This document shows, piece after piece, positions 32,558 through 39,350 of a stretch of DNA of 51,888 nucleotides. The stretch spans positions 1 through 51,888 of the forward strand of contig NZ_JAQGLC010000355.1 in NCBI RefSeq assembly GCF_028293085.1. Reading direction: 5' to 3'. Within the stretch, counting starts at the first letter, position 1. Every line of letters begins with the position of its first letter. The DNA comes from Sphingomonas bacterium. GTDB taxonomy: Bacteria; Pseudomonadota; Alphaproteobacteria; Sphingomonadales; Sphingomonadaceae. The position numbers and the translations under genes are program-made. A model generated the notes under the pieces. The model was not told where the DNA came from, searched no databases, and was given only the letters and a program-made list of their open reading frames with translations.

Positions 32558-33964
32558 TCAGCTTCGTGACGGGGCGAAGGGCAGGCGTATCTCGACGCGC
32601 AAACCATGGCCTGCGGCGCGGTCGGTCAGCGCCACCGAAGCACCGATCGCCTCGGCCAGCGCCTGGACGATCGCCAGCCCGAGTCCACTGCCCGGATGTC
32701 TCTGGTCGCGGTCGAGTCGGCGGAATCGCGTGAAGACCAGCGGCCGGTCCTCCGGCGGAATGCCGGGGCCGTTGTCCTCGACGACGACCAGCGCGCCGTC
32801 CGCTTCGGCGGCGACCGATACCGTCACCTCGCCGCCCGCCGGCGTGTAACGGATCGCATTGTCGACAAGGTTGCCGATCAGCTCGCCGGCGAGATCGCTG
32901 ATCGTCATGATCTTCAGCGCCGGCACTGCCGCGTCGAACTGCAGCTCGATCGAGGATTTCAGCGCGCGCGGGGCCTGTTCCTCCGCCGCGCTCCGCGCGA
33001 CCGCCACGATATCGGTCGACCGCGCCCGCGACATCGCCGCCTCGCGCGATCCTTCTGCGCGCGCCAGCGCCAGCAACTGGGTGAGCAGCCGTTGCAGCCG
33101 TGTCGTCGCCGCGTCGATATCGGCTGCGGACTGCCGGGCCGGGCCGGGGGGCAGCACCACCGACGTCTTGAGCAGGTCGATATGGGTGCGCAGGATCGTC
33201 AGCGGCGTGCGCATCTGGTGCGACGCGTCGGCGGTGAAACGCCTGATGCCCTGTACCGCATTGTCGAGCCGCGCGAGCAGGCTGTTGACGGCGGCGATCA
33301 GGCTGCGCAGCTCGTTCGGCACATGATCGAGCGGCAGCGGATCGAAATCGGCCTTGCGCCGCCCCTCCATGTGCCGCCGGATCGCCTCCAATGGACGCAG
33401 CCCCCAATGCACCGCGATCGGCAGCAGCAGCACCAGCAACGCGAGCAGCAGCAGCTCCAGGATCGCCAGCGCGCCGAGCATCCGGTCGCGCAGCGCCTGG
33501 CGCGCCTCGAGCGTCTCGGCGACCTCGACGATCACCAGCGATTTCACCCGCGGCACCTGACGCGCCATTGCCGCGATGCGGATCGGGAATTCGCGGAAGT
33601 GCGCATATTCGTAGACGATTGCCCCGTCATCGGCGGGCGGGTGCTTGACGTGCGGCAGGTCGGGATAGCCGGTGATCAGGTCGTTGTCGGCGCGGACGCT
33701 GTAATAGACATTGTCGCGCGCATCATTCTCCAGCATCCCCAGCGCCGAGGGCGGGATATCGAGGGTGACCTCGTTATCCTCCAGCGCCAGCGTCTCGGCG
33801 ATCGCGCGCGCGGAGGCGCCGAGGATGCGATCGTTCACCCCCTCGACGATATTGTTGATCGTCAGCGCTCCGCCCAGCCCGAGCAGCAGTGCCAGCGCCG
33901 ACATCGGCAGGCCGAGGCCGAGCAACATGCGCCGCGTGAGCGAGGTCGCGCGGACAAGCGCCAT
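32558..33964 (-). CDS. Two-component sensor histidine kinase, TctE/QseC-like
   Basis: Inner-membrane sensor kinase of 468 residues. A first helix (LLGLGLPMSALALLLGLGGA) and a second near residue 165-190 (ALAILELLLLALLVLLLPIA) bracket a periplasmic domain of about 125 residues, the TctE N-terminal type. The kinase core is complete: H-box SHQMRTPLTIL with His249, N-box LVDNAIRYTPAGG, G1 EDNGPGIPPED and G2 GSGLGLAIVQA. It follows the response regulator by 5 bases, so they are co-transcribed. The locus is divergent from a periplasmic binding protein, which may present the ligand to the sensor domain. Confidence 0.93.
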   Translation of the reverse strand: MALVRATSLTRRMLLGLGLPMSALALLLGLGGALTINNIVEGVNDRILGASARAIAETLALEDNEVTLDIPPSALGMLENDARDNVYYSVRADNDLITGYPDLPHVKHPPADDGAIVYEYAHFREFPIRIAAMARQVPRVKSLVIVEVAETLEARQALRDRMLGALAILELLLLALLVLLLPIAVHWGLRPLEAIRRHMEGRRKADFDPLPLDHVPNELRSLIAAVNSLLARLDNAVQGIRRFTADASHQMRTPLTILRTHIDLLKTSVVLPPGPARQSAADIDAATTRLQRLLTQLLALARAEGSREAAMSRARSTDIVAVARSAAEEQAPRALKSSIELQFDAAVPALKIMTISDLAGELIGNLVDNAIRYTPAGGEVTVSVAAEADGALVVVEDNGPGIPPEDRPLVFTRFRRLDRDQRHPGSGLGLAIVQALAEAIGASVALTDRAAGHGLRVEIRLPFAPSRS

Positions 33965-33969
33965 CGCGG

Positions 33970-34638
33970 TCAGTCCTCTTCCATGAGGTAGCCGAGCCCC
34001 CGCAGCGTGCGGATCGTCGGCCCGTTCGGCTCGAGCTTCTTGCGCAGGCGGGCGATATAGACCTCGATCGCATTGGGCGCGACCGCCTCGTCATAGCCGA
34101 ACACCTCGGCGGCCAGCCGGTCCTTCGACACGACCTGGCCAACGCGCGAGATCAGCCGTTCGAGCAGCACCCATTCGCGCCGCCTGAGCTCCAGATCGCG
34201 GCCGTCGATCGCGGCCGTGTGGTGCGACCGGTCGAACTCCAGCCGCCCGACCCTGATCACCGGCGAGGGATCGACCTTGGGTCGGCGCAGCAGCGCGCGC
34301 AGTCGGGCGGTCAGCTCCTTGGGTTCGAAGGGCTTGAGCAGATAATCGTCGGCGCCGAGATCCAGCCCGAGCACCCGGTCCTCGATCGCGTCGCGCGCGG
34401 TCAGCATCAGCACCGGCGCGCGGCACTGGCGCGCCCGCAGCGTTTTGAGCACGTCGAAGCCCGACATGTCGGGCAGGCCGACATCGAGCGTGATGATCGC
34501 ATAGGGTTCGTCGGCCGCCATCATCAGCCCGGAGGCGCCGTCATAGGCAGGATCGACCGAATAGCCTTCGGCCGTCAATGTCGCGGTCAGGCCGCGCGAC
34601 AGCGCCGCATCGTCCTCGATGAGCAAAACTCGAGCCAA
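33970..34638 (-). CDS. OmpR/PhoB-family response regulator
   Basis: Two-domain response regulator of about 222 residues. Receiver: VLLIEDDAALSRGL with the acidic pair, phospho-acceptor Asp52 in LDVGLPDMSGF, and the Lys in YLLKPFEPKE. The C-terminal winged helix carries ELRRREWVLLERLIS, then APNAIEVYIARLRKKL and IRTLRGLGYLME. The most likely start is the TTG at 34638 (LARVLLIEDD), because upstream residues do not look like a receiver; the ribosome site is weak. It is coupled to the histidine kinase. OmpR-family proteins bind direct repeats of 10-11-base period, so the GTGACAG repeats in this window, one of which lies 14 bases from this start, are plausible targets. Confidence 0.92.
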   Translation of the reverse strand: MARVLLIEDDAALSRGLTATLTAEGYSVDPAYDGASGLMMAADEPYAIITLDVGLPDMSGFDVLKTLRARQCRAPVLMLTARDAIEDRVLGLDLGADDYLLKPFEPKELTARLRALLRRPKVDPSPVIRVGRLEFDRSHHTAAIDGRDLELRRREWVLLERLISRVGQVVSKDRLAAEVFGYDEAVAPNAIEVYIARLRKKLEPNGPTIRTLRGLGYLMEED

Positions 34639-34651
34639 GGTGAAATTCCGT

Positions 34652-34669
34652 GTGACAGCCGGATGAAAG
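34652..34669 (+). promoter_or_regulatory. GTGACAG direct repeat, site D
   Basis: GTGACAG-CCGG-ATGAAAG, 11-base period, in the gap between the divergent response regulator (start 34638) and binding-protein gene (start 34722). It lies 52 bases before the latter and has the same orientation to it as sites A-C have to their genes. The second unit is degenerate. Confidence 0.5.
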
Positions 34670-34721
34670 GTTGGCCGTGTTCCTGTAACAAACAACCAGA
34701 AAAGCAGGTGAGGGCGCAAGT

Positions 34722-35831
34722 GTGTTAAGTTTGCGGTGGCCAAAGCGACTGATGGCGAGGGCGGCGCTGCTGCTCCTCGGCTGGACGCTGTTGTCCGCCG
34801 CTGCGGCCGCGCCGCTCCCCCGCGGCTATCCGCGCTCCTACCGCCAGATCATGGCCAATGCGGCCTCCGAGCGGGCGCTTTTGGTCTATTCCACGATCAA
34901 CGGCGGCGACGTGGCAGACCTGCTCAAGGAATTCCGGGCCGCTTATCCCGGCGTCCGCCTCGAATATCGCGAACTTTCCTCGACCGCGCTCTACCGCACT
35001 TTCGTCGACGAGGTCCGCGCCGGCAAGCCGACCGCCGATCTGCTGTGGAGCGCGGCGATGGATCTGCAGACCAAGCTGGTCAATGACGGCTACGCCCAGG
35101 CCTATGCTTCGCCCGAAAAGCCCTATCTGCCCGAATGGGCGGTGTGGAAAAACCAGGCTTATGGCGTGACGGCCGAGCCGATCGTCTTCGCCTATAACCG
35201 CAAGATCGTGCCGCCCGCCGACGTGCCGCATACCCATGCCGACCTCATCCGCCTGCTTCGCGCCAAGCGCGCTTTCTACACCGGCCGGATGGCGACCTAT
35301 GATCCGGTGCGGTCGAGCGTCGGCTATCTCTATATGAGCCAGGATCTGCAGCTCAACCGTGACACCAGCGCGCTGATGAAGATGCTGGGCGTCACCAAGG
35401 TCTCGCTGTTCGATTCGTCGTCGAACGTGCTCGATGCGCTGTCGTCGGGAAAGCAGCTGATCGGCTATAATGTGATCGGCTCCTACGCCCTGGAACGCCA
35501 GGCGCATGATCCGTCGATCGGGGTGGTGATGCCGACCGACTATACCCTCGTCACCTCGCGCGTCGCGCTGATCGCGAGCGAGGCGCGCCATCCCAACGCA
35601 GCCAAATTGTTCCTCGATTTCTTGCTGTCGCGGCGCGGCCAGTTCCTGCTGTCGCGGCGCTACATCACCCCTGCGCGCGCCGATGTGCCGTCGCATGCCG
35701 GCGCGCGGGCCCCCGCGCCGATCGCCCGGGCGATCCGGGTCGGCCCCGCGCTCATCGCCAATCTCGATCAGATCAAGCGCCGGCATTTCGCCAATGAATG
35801 GGCCGCCGCGCTCGCCACGACCAATTTTTGA
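34722..35831 (+). CDS. Periplasmic binding protein, AfuA/PgtC-like, orphan
   Basis: Exported extracellular-solute-binding protein of 369 residues. The signal peptide covers the first about 30 residues (RAALLLLGWTLLSAAAAAPL). Typical elements: LLVYSTINGGDVADLLKEF (first lobe), KPTADLLWSAAMDLQTKLV, and FLDFLLSRRGQFLLSRR near the end. Relatives bind ferric iron, phosphoglycerate or other anions. The GTG at 34722 was chosen for GAGGG upstream; an ATG at 34752 is an alternative. No ABC permease or ATPase gene is present nearby, and it is divergent from a two-component system, so it may be a co-sensor as PgtC is thought to be, rather than part of a transporter. A hydrolase gene follows after 10 bases. 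Confidence 0.84.
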   Translation: MLSLRWPKRLMARAALLLLGWTLLSAAAAAPLPRGYPRSYRQIMANAASERALLVYSTINGGDVADLLKEFRAAYPGVRLEYRELSSTALYRTFVDEVRAGKPTADLLWSAAMDLQTKLVNDGYAQAYASPEKPYLPEWAVWKNQAYGVTAEPIVFAYNRKIVPPADVPHTHADLIRLLRAKRAFYTGRMATYDPVRSSVGYLYMSQDLQLNRDTSALMKMLGVTKVSLFDSSSNVLDALSSGKQLIGYNVIGSYALERQAHDPSIGVVMPTDYTLVTSRVALIASEARHPNAAKLFLDFLLSRRGQFLLSRRYITPARADVPSHAGARAPAPIARAIRVGPALIANLDQIKRRHFANEWAAALATTNF

Positions 35832-35841
35832 GGACCGCTCC

Positions 35842-37416
35842 ATGATCCTGTCAGATTCCGTTTCCCGCCGTCGTTTCGGCGTCCTTGCACTTGGCGGCGT
35901 CGCGGCGCCGCTCGTGTCGGGCGCGCTCGTCGGACGCGCGGATGCCCGTCGGACGGGACCGGCGGTCGGCCCGGTCGCACCGCGCGGCTCGGCGCATGAC
36001 GGCCTGCCGCGCGCGCTTCCCGAAGCGAAGGGCGTCTCGTCCGAGGCAGTGCTGGCCTTTCTCGATGACGTTGCGGCGGCGGGCCTCGAGCTCCACAGCT
36101 TCATGCTCGCGCGCGGCGGTTCGGTCGTCGCGGAGGGCTGGTGGTGGCCCTATCAGCCGCAGCGGATCCACATGACTCATTCGCTGACCAAGAGCGTGAT
36201 GGTCTGCGGTGTTGCGCTCGCGCTGGACGAGAAGCGTTTCGGGCTGGACGACAAGGTGGTGTCCTTTTTCCCCGAGCATGTCCCCGCCGACGCGAGCGAC
36301 AATCTCAAGGCGATGACGGTGCGCAACCTGCTGACCATGCAGTGCGGCCATGATCACGAGACCTCGGGCTCGGTCTGGCGCCCGATCAAGACCAGCTGGA
36401 TCGCCGAGTTCATGAAGATCCCCGTGCCGATCACGCCCGGCACCAAGATGGTCTATACCAGCGCCGCCAGCTACATGCTCTCCGCGATCGTGACGAAGAC
36501 GACGGGCATGAAGCTCGCCGATTATATCCGCCCGCGCCTGCTCGATCCGATGGGCATCACCGATTTCCACTGGGACGTGAGCCCCGAGGGCGTGACGCCG
36601 GGCGGCAACGGCCTGAGCTGGACGACCGCGGATTCGCTGAAGCTCGGCCTGCTCCACGCGCAAAAGGGCCTGTGGAAGGGCAAGCGCCTGCTCTCGGCCG
36701 AATGGGTGGCGGACGCGACCCGCCATCACACCGAGGATGCCGATGGCGGCTATGGCTATCAATGGTGGATGGGGCCGGGCAAAGCCTATCTCGGGCTCGG
36801 CCTGTTCACCCAGATGTCGATCGTCTTTCCCGAACATGATGCGGTGCTCGCGCTCTTCTCGGCGATCGACGGCAGCAGGAAGCTCAAGCCCTTGATCTGG
36901 AAACATTTCCCCGCGGCCTTCGTCGACGCAACGCCCGCGACTCCCGCCAGTGCAGCGTTGCGCAAACGCACCGACTCGCTGCGGTTGCTGCCGACCCTGG
37001 CCAAGACCCGTTCAACCAGGGCCGCGAGCATTGCGGGCCGCAGCTTCACGCTTGCCGCCAACGACCAGGCGGCGATGGCGGTCAAGTTCGACCTGGCCGG
37101 CGACCGTATCCGCTATCAGCTGACCGACGATCGCGGCACCCATGCGATCACCGCCGGCCTCGGCGAATGGCTGGAACAGGACACCACCATGACCGGGGCG
37201 CGGCTGCATCACGAATATGAGCCGGACACGATGCGCGTCGTCGCCGGCGCGCGCTGGATCGACGACGACACGCTGGAGATGACCTGGCAGTTCGTCGAAG
37301 CGGCGTTCCGCGATACGGTGATCTGCCGCTTCGCCGACGGCAAGGTGACGGTCGATCGCAGCGTGAATCTCAATTCGGGCGAGCTGAAGCTGCCGACGTT
37401 GAGCGGCACCACCTGA
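35842..37416 (+). CDS. Exported beta-lactamase-fold serine hydrolase
   Basis: Class C beta-lactamase/penicillin-binding-protein-like hydrolase of 524 residues. A Tat-type signal is visible (SRRRFGVLALGGVAAPLVSG). Catalytic motifs: Ser114-Leu-Thr-Lys117 (SxxK) in THSLTKSVM, and Tyr205 in VYTSAASYM in place of the YxN motif. The family covers esterases, D-aminopeptidases and amidases, and most members are not antibiotic-resistance enzymes. An additional C-terminal beta-rich domain of about 130 residues (RSFTLAANDQAAMAVKFDL, then IDDDTLEMTWQFVE) resembles the lipocalin-like tail of such hydrolases. It is co-transcribed with the binding protein. Confidence 0.87.
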   Translation: MILSDSVSRRRFGVLALGGVAAPLVSGALVGRADARRTGPAVGPVAPRGSAHDGLPRALPEAKGVSSEAVLAFLDDVAAAGLELHSFMLARGGSVVAEGWWWPYQPQRIHMTHSLTKSVMVCGVALALDEKRFGLDDKVVSFFPEHVPADASDNLKAMTVRNLLTMQCGHDHETSGSVWRPIKTSWIAEFMKIPVPITPGTKMVYTSAASYMLSAIVTKTTGMKLADYIRPRLLDPMGITDFHWDVSPEGVTPGGNGLSWTTADSLKLGLLHAQKGLWKGKRLLSAEWVADATRHHTEDADGGYGYQWWMGPGKAYLGLGLFTQMSIVFPEHDAVLALFSAIDGSRKLKPLIWKHFPAAFVDATPATPASAALRKRTDSLRLLPTLAKTRSTRAASIAGRSFTLAANDQAAMAVKFDLAGDRIRYQLTDDRGTHAITAGLGEWLEQDTTMTGARLHHEYEPDTMRVVAGARWIDDDTLEMTWQFVEAAFRDTVICRFADGKVTVDRSVNLNSGELKLPTLSGTT

Positions 37417-37424
37417 CCGATTCT

Positions 37425-37477
37425 CCCCCTCGCGCCCGCCGGCCAAAGCAATGCTATGACGGGCGCGATCGAGGGGG
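37425..37477 (+). promoter_or_regulatory. Imperfect long hairpin covering a ribosome site
   Basis: CCCCCT-CGCGCCCG (37425-37438) pairs with CGGGCGCG (37460-37467) and, after four unpaired bases, AGGGGG (37472-37477). The second arm contains the GAGGGGG ribosome site of the acyl-CoA dehydrogenase (ATG 37483). It could terminate the upstream operon or limit translation of the downstream gene. Confidence 0.4.
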
Positions 37478-37482
37478 ATGAG

Positions 37483-38658
37483 ATGCTGTTCGAAACGAAT
37501 GTGCGCGATACGCAGGAACAGGCCGAGATCCGCCGCGCGGTGCGGCGGCTGTGCGCTGATTATCCCGGCGACTATTGGCGCGCGCTCGATCGCGAGCGCG
37601 CCTATCCGACAGACTTCGTCGCCGCGCTTACCGCGGCGGGCTTCCTCGCCGCGCTGATCCCGGAGGAATTTGGCGGCTCCGGCCTGACCCTCGCCGAGGC
37701 GGGGGTGATCATGGAGGAGATCCAGGCCTCGGGCTGCAACGGCTCGGCCTGCCACGCGCAAATGTATGTGATGAGCACGCTGCTGCGCCATGGCAGCGCG
37801 GCGCAGAAGGCGGAGCTCCTCCCGAAAATCGCCTCGGGCGAACTCCGCCTCCAGGCCTTCGGCGTGACCGAACCCGGTTCCGGCACCGACACGCTCGCGC
37901 TGCGCACGACGGCGGTGCGCGAGGGCGACCGCTATATCGTCGACGGCCAGAAGATCTGGACCTCGCGCGCGGAGCATTCGGATCTGATGCTCCTGCTCGC
38001 CCGCACCACGCCGCGCGATCAGGTCGCGAAACGGACCGAGGGCCTGTCGGTGTTCCTAGTCGACATGCGCGAGGCGGTCGGCAACGGCATGGACATCCGC
38101 CCGATCCGCACGATGATGAACCACGCCACCACCGAGATCTTCTTCGACCGGCTCTCGATCCCCGCCTCCAGCCTCGTCGGCGAGGAAGGCCAGGGCTTCC
38201 GGTACATCCTCTCCGGCATGAATGCAGAACGCATCCTGATCGGCGCCGAATGCGTCGGCGATGCGAAATGGTTCATCGCCAGGGCGGCCGCCTATGCCGG
38301 CGAGCGCGAGGTGTTCGGCCGGCCGATCGGGCAGAACCAGGGCGTCCAGTTCCCGATCGCCCGCGCCTACGCCCAGATGCGCGCGGCCGAGCTGATGGTG
38401 CACGAGGCCGCGGCGCTCTACCGGGCCGGCGGCAATCCCGGTCCCGAGGCGAACATGGCCAAGCTGCTCGCCGCCGAGGCGAGCTGGGCCGCGGCCGAGG
38501 CCTGTGTGCAGACGCTCGGCGGCTTCGCCTTCGCCGAGGAATATGATGTCGAGCGCAAGTTCCGCGAGACCCGGCTTTACCAGGTCGCCCCGATCTCGAC
38601 CAACCTGATCCTGTCCTATCTCGCCGAACATGTGCTGGGCATGCCGCGTTCCTATTGA
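37483..38658 (+). CDS. Acyl-CoA dehydrogenase family protein
   Basis: FAD-dependent enzyme of 391 residues forming a 2,3-double bond in an acyl-CoA. Seen: LIPEEFGGSGLTLAEAGVIM, the FAD/substrate loop AFGVTEPGSGTDTLALRT, VDGQKIWTSRAEHSD, and a C-terminal helix QTLGGFAFAEEYDVERKFRE. The usual late catalytic-Glu segment (YEGT) reads VAPIST, but a Glu is present in the alternative helix position (MNAERILIG), as in isovaleryl-CoA-type members. The ATG at 37483 follows GAGGGGG and is preferred to an ATG 27 bases upstream. The acyl substrate is unknown, and the neighbouring sugar-acid dehydratase gives no obvious link. Confidence 0.9.
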   Translation: MLFETNVRDTQEQAEIRRAVRRLCADYPGDYWRALDRERAYPTDFVAALTAAGFLAALIPEEFGGSGLTLAEAGVIMEEIQASGCNGSACHAQMYVMSTLLRHGSAAQKAELLPKIASGELRLQAFGVTEPGSGTDTLALRTTAVREGDRYIVDGQKIWTSRAEHSDLMLLLARTTPRDQVAKRTEGLSVFLVDMREAVGNGMDIRPIRTMMNHATTEIFFDRLSIPASSLVGEEGQGFRYILSGMNAERILIGAECVGDAKWFIARAAAYAGEREVFGRPIGQNQGVQFPIARAYAQMRAAELMVHEAAALYRAGGNPGPEANMAKLLAAEASWAAAEACVQTLGGFAFAEEYDVERKFRETRLYQVAPISTNLILSYLAEHVLGMPRSY

Positions 38659-38751
38659 GCGTGCGCGTCGGTATTTTCCCCCGTGAAAACGCCTTTCGCC
38701 GCTGACGCTACGGATTGCTGCATCGCCGCGACTCGGCGGATTTCCGGGCGG

Positions 38752-38771
38752 GTGTTCCGGATATGGAGCAC
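38752..38771. promoter_or_regulatory. Imperfect GTGTTCC inverted repeat
   Basis: GTGTTCC-GGATAT-GGAGCAC, one mismatch in the right arm, just upstream of the perfect palindrome at 38781. It is one of four related sites around the small winged-helix gene. Confidence 0.4.
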
Positions 38772-38780
38772 AAAAGGGCG

Positions 38781-38797
38781 TGGAACACCGTGTTCCA
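38781..38797. promoter_or_regulatory. Perfect TGGAACAC palindrome
   Basis: TGGAACAC-C-GTGTTCCA, 8-base arms with a single central base, 74 bases before the winged-helix regulator's start. It is a probable autoregulatory operator. Confidence 0.6.
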
Positions 38798-38870
38798 ACT
38801 TTGGGATCACGTGGATTCCGACATTGTTCCTTATAGTTGCAAGCTCGACGGGGACCCCGGGGGAAACGAG

Positions 38871-39248
38871 ATGCTGATCCAGGAAGTGCCGATCGCCCAT
38901 ATGCGCGTCGGTCTGCGCGCCGAATTCGAGCTCATCGAGAAGGCGCGGCACATCCATGCCCAGCGCCGCTTGCGAGACGAAGTGCTCGGCAACGAGCTGT
39001 TCGGCGATCCCGGCTGGGATCTGATGCTCGATCTCTATATCGCCCAGGCGAGCGGCAAGCGCGTCTCGGTGACGAGCGCGGCGATTGGGTCGGGCAAGCC
39101 GATGTCGACCGGCCTGCGCTGGGTGAAGCTGCTGATCGAGCGCGCCCTCGTGATCCGCGAGGCCGATCCCTATGACGGCCGCCGTTCCTATCTCCGCCTG
39201 ACGTCCACCGCCTTCGAGGCGATGGAGGATTTCCTCGCCCGCTGCTGA
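38871..39248 (+). CDS. Small winged-helix DNA-binding protein, MarR-like
   Basis: Regulator of 125 residues. After an N-terminal helix (LRAEFELIEKARHIHAQRRL) comes a winged-helix core: WDLMLDLYIAQASGKRVSVT, then SAAIGSGKPMSTGLRWVKLL as recognition region, and the wing IREADPYDGRRSYLRLT ending in a final helix. This matches the small MarR-like winged-helix proteins seen in sphingomonads. The ATG at 38871 follows GGGGGAAA; an in-frame ATG at 38763 would put the palindromes inside the gene, so it was not used. TGGAACAC-type repeats lie before it and again between it and the dehydratase gene, suggesting it controls both. Confidence 0.8.
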   Translation: MLIQEVPIAHMRVGLRAEFELIEKARHIHAQRRLRDEVLGNELFGDPGWDLMLDLYIAQASGKRVSVTSAAIGSGKPMSTGLRWVKLLIERALVIREADPYDGRRSYLRLTSTAFEAMEDFLARC

Positions 39249-39250
39249 GC

Positions 39251-39278
39251 GTGTTCCACGCGGTTTCCGGTGGAACAC
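39251..39278. promoter_or_regulatory. GTGTTCCAC/GTGGAACAC inverted repeat
   Basis: GTGTTCCAC (39251-39259) and GTGGAACAC (39270-39278), perfect 9-base arms with a 10-base spacer, between the regulator stop and the UxaA-type gene. It shares the TGGAACAC half-site with the sites upstream of the regulator. Confidence 0.55.
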
Positions 39279-39292
39279 CGCCGCCGCGTCGA

Positions 39293-39300
39293 TGGAACAC
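39293..39300 (+). promoter_or_regulatory. Single TGGAACAC half-site
   Basis: TGGAACAC followed by CG, 51 bases before the UxaA-type ATG. It is the same half-site and flank as at 38781 and 39271. Confidence 0.4.
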
Positions 39301-39350
39301 CGATTAGGGTCTTGGCATTACAGCCGGCAATCGCCACGGATGGAATCATC

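Noticed and set aside
35842..37416. Antibiotic-resistance beta-lactamase
   Set aside because: It has SxxK, but the Tyr motif is YTS rather than YxN and a C-terminal lipocalin-like domain is present, as in general serine hydrolases and peptidases of this fold.
38763..38870. Earlier ATG start (38763) for the winged-helix regulator
   Set aside because: It would place the perfect palindrome inside the gene and has no ribosome site; ATG 38871 follows GGGGGAAA.
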